From Streptomyces sp. RKND-216 (GTDB lineage: Bacteria; Actinomycetota; Actinomycetes; Streptomycetales; Streptomycetaceae): a DNA stretch of 64,000 nucleotides. This document shows positions 60,900 through 64,000 of the stretch, in pieces; the stretch's first letter is position 1, and the number at the start of each line of letters is the position of its first letter. Under the pieces are notes generated by a model. That model was not told the DNA's origin, did no database searches, and saw nothing but the letters and a program-made list of their open reading frames with translations. The position numbers and the translations under genes were made by a program. The stretch spans positions 5,428,001-5,492,000 of the forward strand of contig NZ_SSBQ01000002.1 of NCBI RefSeq assembly GCF_004795255.1. The letters run 5' to 3'.

Positions 60900-60921
60900 C
60901 GCCCGCCCACACGCGCGGGCG
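60900..60921 (+). terminator. Short hairpin after aroQ
   Basis: 7-bp perfect stem CGCCCGC (60900-60906) with GCGGGCG (60915-60921). Small, without a T-run, but placed at the end of the shikimate run. Confidence 0.35.
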
Positions 60922-60960
60922 ACGGGGGAGGGTACCGTTCGGTATCCGACAATCAAACAC

Positions 60961-60975
60961 CTGTGACAATCACAG
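60961..60975. promoter_or_regulatory. Palindrome CTGTGACAATCACAG
   Basis: A perfect inverted repeat (CTGTGA-CAA-TCACAG) within an unusually AT-rich patch (about 60938-60983), 21 bases upstream of the proline-rich P-loop gene start. It looks like an operator; the binding factor is unknown. Confidence 0.45.
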
Positions 60976-60996
60976 AGTTGACGGACAGGGGAGCGG

Positions 60997-61836
60997 ATGC
61001 AGCAGTACGGGACGCAGCAGCCGTTTCCACCCTCGGGGCCCGCGCCGGGTCACCCGCACGGGGGACAGGTGCCGCACCCCGGTCACCCGCCCGTGCCGCC
61101 GCCACCCCAGCCCGGCTGGGTCGGCGGGCCGGCGCAGCCCCCGCCGCCCGCCCCCGCCCCGCCGCCCGCCCCCGCCCCGCCGCCCGCCGACGGCGCCACC
61201 GGCCACGTACGCCTGCCCGCCGGCGACCCCGTTCCGCTGCCGCCCCCCGGCCGTGACCCTGCGGCACTGGATGCCGCCCGCGCGGCGGTCGCGGTGCTGC
61301 TCATCGGGCCCGCCGGCGCGGGCAAGACCACCGTGGCGCGCCACTGGGCCGACCGCCGGCCCGTCCCGACCGCGCACATCAGTCTCGACGACGTCCGCGA
61401 ATGGGTCCGGTCCGGTTTCGCCGACCCCCAGTCCGGCTGGAACGACCACTCCGAGGCGCAGTACCGGCTCGCCCGCCGCACCTGCGGATTCGCCGCCCGC
61501 AACTTCCTGGCCAACGGCATCTCCTGCATCCTGGACGACGCCGTCTTCCCCGACCGGCCGGTCGTCGGCCTCGGCGGCTGGAAGCGCCACGTCGGGCCCG
61601 GGCTCATCCCGGTCGTGGTCCTCCCCGGCCTGGACGTCGTGCTGGAACGCAACGCCGAACGCACCGGCAACCGGCGGCTCAGCGACGAGGAGGTCGCCCA
61701 CATCCACGGCCGCATGGCCGGCTGGTACGGCTCCGGGCTGCCCATCATCGACAACTCCCGGCAGGACGTCGCCACCACCGCGCGGATGCTGGACGACGTG
61801 GTCGCCCGCAGCCTGGCCAGCCCGCCCTCCTGGTAG
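60997..61836 (+). CDS. Proline-rich P-loop ATPase/kinase-like protein
   Basis: A 279-residue protein. Residues 1-85 are Pro/Gly/His/Gln-rich with two PAPAPPP-type repeats. From about 95 a zeta-toxin/AAA_33-like P-loop domain follows: Walker A 'LLIGPAGAGKTTVARHW', 'TAHISLDDVREWVRSGF', 'GISCILDDAVFPDRPVVGLG' and the lid-like 'ERNAERTGNRRLSDEEVAHI'. This suggests a small-molecule or nucleotide kinase. ATG 60997 has GGGGAGCGG upstream. Function unknown; a palindrome lies just upstream. Confidence 0.8.
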   Translation: MQQYGTQQPFPPSGPAPGHPHGGQVPHPGHPPVPPPPQPGWVGGPAQPPPPAPAPPPAPAPPPADGATGHVRLPAGDPVPLPPPGRDPAALDAARAAVAVLLIGPAGAGKTTVARHWADRRPVPTAHISLDDVREWVRSGFADPQSGWNDHSEAQYRLARRTCGFAARNFLANGISCILDDAVFPDRPVVGLGGWKRHVGPGLIPVVVLPGLDVVLERNAERTGNRRLSDEEVAHIHGRMAGWYGSGLPIIDNSRQDVATTARMLDDVVARSLASPPSW

Positions 61837-61921
61837 CCGCGCGCGCCGGGGCCTCAGCGTCCGTCGCCCGCACGGCCCCTCCCGGACGGCCCCGCGCCGC
61901 CGTGAACCGTAGGCTCGCGGT

Positions 61922-63037
61922 ATGTCCGACGTGCACTTGCTCCGGCGCTCCCGACTGCGGGAGCGCTGCGCGGCGCACGGCGGCGCGGCGTGCGCGGTCC
62001 TCGTCACCCGCGCGGCCAACGTCCGCTACCTGACCGGCAGCGCCGTCCCAGGGGCCGTGCTGCTTCTCGCCCCCGGCGGGCGCGACACGCTCGTCGTCCC
62101 CGCCGAACTCGCCCCCGCCGGTCAGCTCGTCTCCGGGGAGCGCAGCCTCCAGCTACAAGCCCCGGCCGCCGCTGACGAGGACGGCGCGGTCACCGCCGCC
62201 GCCCTCGCGGCCCGGGCCGGAGCGGACTCGCTGGCCGTCGAGGAGCACGACCTGACTGTGGCCCGCCACCGTGCTCTGGCCACCGCCGCCCCCGGCCTCG
62301 GCCTGACCGCGCTGACCTGCACCGTCGAACAGCAGCGGCTGGTGAAGGACGAGGAGGAGATCGCCGCGCTCCGGATCGCCGCGGAGATCACCGACCACGC
62401 CCTCGGCGAACTGCTCGAGTCCATACTCGTCGGCCGCACCGAACGCCACCTCGCCCTGGAACTCGAACGCCGGCTCATCGACCACGGCGCCGAGGGCCCG
62501 GCCTTCCCCACATCCGTGGCCACCGGCGGCCACGCCGGTCTCGCCGGCCACCTGCCCACCGACCGGCGCGTCGAGGAGGGCGACTTCCTGTCGGTGTGCC
62601 TCGGCGCCCGCTACCGCGGATACCGCTGCCGGATCGGGCGCACCTTCGTCATCGGGACGGCACCCTCCGACTGGCAGATCGAGCTGTACGAGCTGGTCTT
62701 CGCCGCTCAGCGCGCCGGGCGGGAGGCGCTGCTGCCCGGCATCCCCTGCCGCGAGGTCGACCGCGTCACCCGGCAGGTCCTCGACGCCGCCGGATACGGC
62801 GACGCCCTCGGCCCCGCCACCGGCCACGGGGTGGGACTGGAAATCGGAGAGGACCCTCGGCTGGCCCCCGGCGTCATGAGTAAACTGGACGATCGTGTGC
62901 CGGTCACCGTCGAACCGGGAGTCCACCTCCCGGGACGGGGCGGAGTCCGGCTCGACGACACACTCGTCGTCCGCCCGTCGGCGGACGGCGGGCCCGAGTT
63001 GCTCACGATCACGACCAAGGAGCTGCTGGCCCTGTAG
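61922..63037 (+). CDS. M24 (aminopeptidase P-like) protein with degenerate metal site
   Basis: A 371-residue creatinase/prolidase-fold protein, N-domain to about 125 and pita-bread domain after that. In active M24 peptidases, five ligands are Asp, Asp, His, Glu, Glu. Here the first Asp position is Cys226 ('[19 protein letters not shown]') and the second is Arg237; His302 ('[12 protein letters not shown]') and Glu331 ('[19 protein letters not shown]') remain; the last Glu is Asp345. The usual peptidase activity is therefore doubtful. It lies 53 bases before efp, where pepQ-like genes are common. Confidence 0.85.
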   Translation: MSDVHLLRRSRLRERCAAHGGAACAVLVTRAANVRYLTGSAVPGAVLLLAPGGRDTLVVPAELAPAGQLVSGERSLQLQAPAAADEDGAVTAAALAARAGADSLAVEEHDLTVARHRALATAAPGLGLTALTCTVEQQRLVKDEEEIAALRIAAEITDHALGELLESILVGRTERHLALELERRLIDHGAEGPAFPTSVATGGHAGLAGHLPTDRRVEEGDFLSVCLGARYRGYRCRIGRTFVIGTAPSDWQIELYELVFAAQRAGREALLPGIPCREVDRVTRQVLDAAGYGDALGPATGHGVGLEIGEDPRLAPGVMSKLDDRVPVTVEPGVHLPGRGGVRLDDTLVVRPSADGGPELLTITTKELLAL

Positions 63038-63090
63038 CGCTGGGGCCCGCGCTCGCGCACCCGCAGCAGTCTGTAGGAGATTCCGCCACC

Positions 63091-63657
63091 GTGGCCACCA
63101 CGAACGACCTCAAGAACGGCATGGTGCTCAAGCTCGAAGGCGACCAGCTCTGGTCCGTCGTCGAGTTCCAGCACGTCAAGCCCGGCAAGGGCCCCGCTTT
63201 CGTCCGCACCAAGCTGAAGAACGTGCTCTCCGGCAAGACCGTCGACAAGACGTTCAACGCCGGCACGAAGGTCGAGACGGCCACCGTGGACCGCCGCGGC
63301 ATGCAGTTCTCGTACATGGACGGCGAGTACTTCGTCTTCATGGACATGGACACCTTCGACCAGATCCACATCACTCGCGAGGTCGTCGGCACCGCCGCGA
63401 ACTACCTCATCGAGGGCTTCGAGGCCACCGTGGCGATGTACCAGGGCAACCCGCTCTTCGTGGAGCTGCCCGCCGCCGTCGAGCTGGTCATCGAGCACAC
63501 CGAGCCCGGTGTGCAGGGCGACCGCTCCACCGGCGGTTCCAAGCCCGCCCGCCTGGAGACCGGTTACGAGGTCGGCGTACCCCTGTTCATCACCACGGGT
63601 GAGAAGATCAAGGTCGACACCCGCACCGGCGACTACCTCGGCCGGGTGAACAGCTAA
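63091..63657 (+). CDS. efp: Elongation factor P
   Basis: A 188-residue EF-P with the KOW-like N-domain and two OB domains, ending '[17 protein letters not shown]'. It eases ribosome stalling at polyproline. The tip loop reads '[13 protein letters not shown]', the PGKGP version described for actinobacteria, in which the Lys is thought to work unmodified. GTG 63091 follows GTAGGAG. nusB starts two bases after the stop codon. Confidence 0.96.
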   Translation: MATTNDLKNGMVLKLEGDQLWSVVEFQHVKPGKGPAFVRTKLKNVLSGKTVDKTFNAGTKVETATVDRRGMQFSYMDGEYFVFMDMDTFDQIHITREVVGTAANYLIEGFEATVAMYQGNPLFVELPAAVELVIEHTEPGVQGDRSTGGSKPARLETGYEVGVPLFITTGEKIKVDTRTGDYLGRVNS

Positions 63658-63659
63658 CC

Positions 63660-64000
63660 GTGGCAGCCCGCAACAAGGCGCGGAAACGCGCCTTCCAGAT
63701 CCTCTTCGAGGCCGACCAGCGCGGCAGCGCCGTGACGGACGTCCTCGCCGACTGGATCCGGCATGCACGGTCCGACCCCCGGCAGCCGCCGGTCGGCGAG
63801 TACACCATGGAGCTGGTCGAGGGGTACGCCGAGCACGCGGAGCGCATCGACGAGCTCCTGTCGACCTACTCGGTGGGCTGGACACTGGACCGCATGCCGG
63901 ACGTGGACCGCAGCATCCTGCGGCTCGGCGCGTACGAGCTGCTGTGGTCGGAGGAGACGCCCGACGCGGTCGTGCTGGACGAGGCCGTGCAGCTCGCGAA
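63660..64000 (+). CDS. nusB: Transcription antitermination protein NusB, N-terminal part
   Basis: The first 113 codons, cut by the window's right edge. 'AARNKARKRAFQILFEADQR' and 'RMPDVDRSILRLGAYELLWS' are the conserved NusB helices that bind boxA RNA with NusE/S10 in rRNA antitermination. GTG 63660 is two bases after the efp stop, so the two genes are cotranscribed. Confidence 0.94.
   Translation, partial: MAARNKARKRAFQILFEADQRGSAVTDVLADWIRHARSDPRQPPVGEYTMELVEGYAEHAERIDELLSTYSVGWTLDRMPDVDRSILRLGAYELLWSEETPDAVVLDEAVQLA

Noticed and set aside
60961..60975. CTGTGACAATCACAG as a CRP site
   Set aside because: The half-sites resemble TGTGA/TCACA but the spacing is three bases instead of six, so it is reported only as an unnamed palindrome.

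Overview
This is a very GC-rich, gene-dense window typical of the chromosome core of a Streptomyces. The clearest marker is a complete ssgB gene (11195-11608, minus), a sporulation-septation protein found only in morphologically complex actinomycetes. GTG starts are frequent, stop and start codons often overlap by four bases, and tRNA genes have no encoded CCA. Most of the window is conserved core genome; a few accessory or regulatory pieces stand out.

Left part (1-12 kb): a truncated SpoU/TrmH RNA methyltransferase; a MerR-type DNA-binding head fused to a SAM methyltransferase; a membrane-anchored Ser/Thr kinase; a phosphotransferase-fold protein; a zinc-ribbon protein; five tRNA genes (three Val-GAC, one Cys, one Gly); the pabB-pabC pair for p-aminobenzoate plus a double GNAT protein; a DsbA-fold protein; small membrane proteins; a CGNR zinc-finger protein; and ssgB. 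A PGPGW-type membrane protein gene next to ssgB is broken by two frameshifts. Two tRNA-Val(CAC) genes flank a polyketide-cyclase-fold gene.

Middle (13-36 kb): thrS and a HIT protein; an unknown membrane protein and an EF-G-like GTPase on the minus strand; the phosphatidylinositol mannoside set (PI-phosphate synthase, acyltransferase, mannosyltransferase); pdxS and pdxT for pyridoxal phosphate, with a probable miniature transposable element between them; yebC, ruvC-ruvA-ruvB, yajC-secD-secF, apt and the bifunctional (p)ppGpp enzyme relA.

Then (36-44 kb): a DUF349 protein, a lipoprotein-like or membrane-anchored cyclophilin, a metallo-beta-lactamase-fold hydrolase, hisS, a vitamin K epoxide reductase family protein, rarA, a DUF2470 protein and rpsD. 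The last two diverge from a region carrying a good iron box.

An accessory block (44-50.7 kb) holds a urease gamma-beta fusion, urease alpha, a YtcJ-like amidohydrolase and an MHS-type transporter on the minus strand, with a divergent PucR-type regulator. No urease maturation genes are in the window.

Right part (50.8-64 kb): two small proteins leading into alaS, ruvX, mltG and the shikimate run aroE-aroC-aroK-aroB-aroQ, most joined by overlapping codons; then a proline-rich P-loop protein, a degenerate M24 peptidase-like protein, efp, and nusB cut by the window edge.
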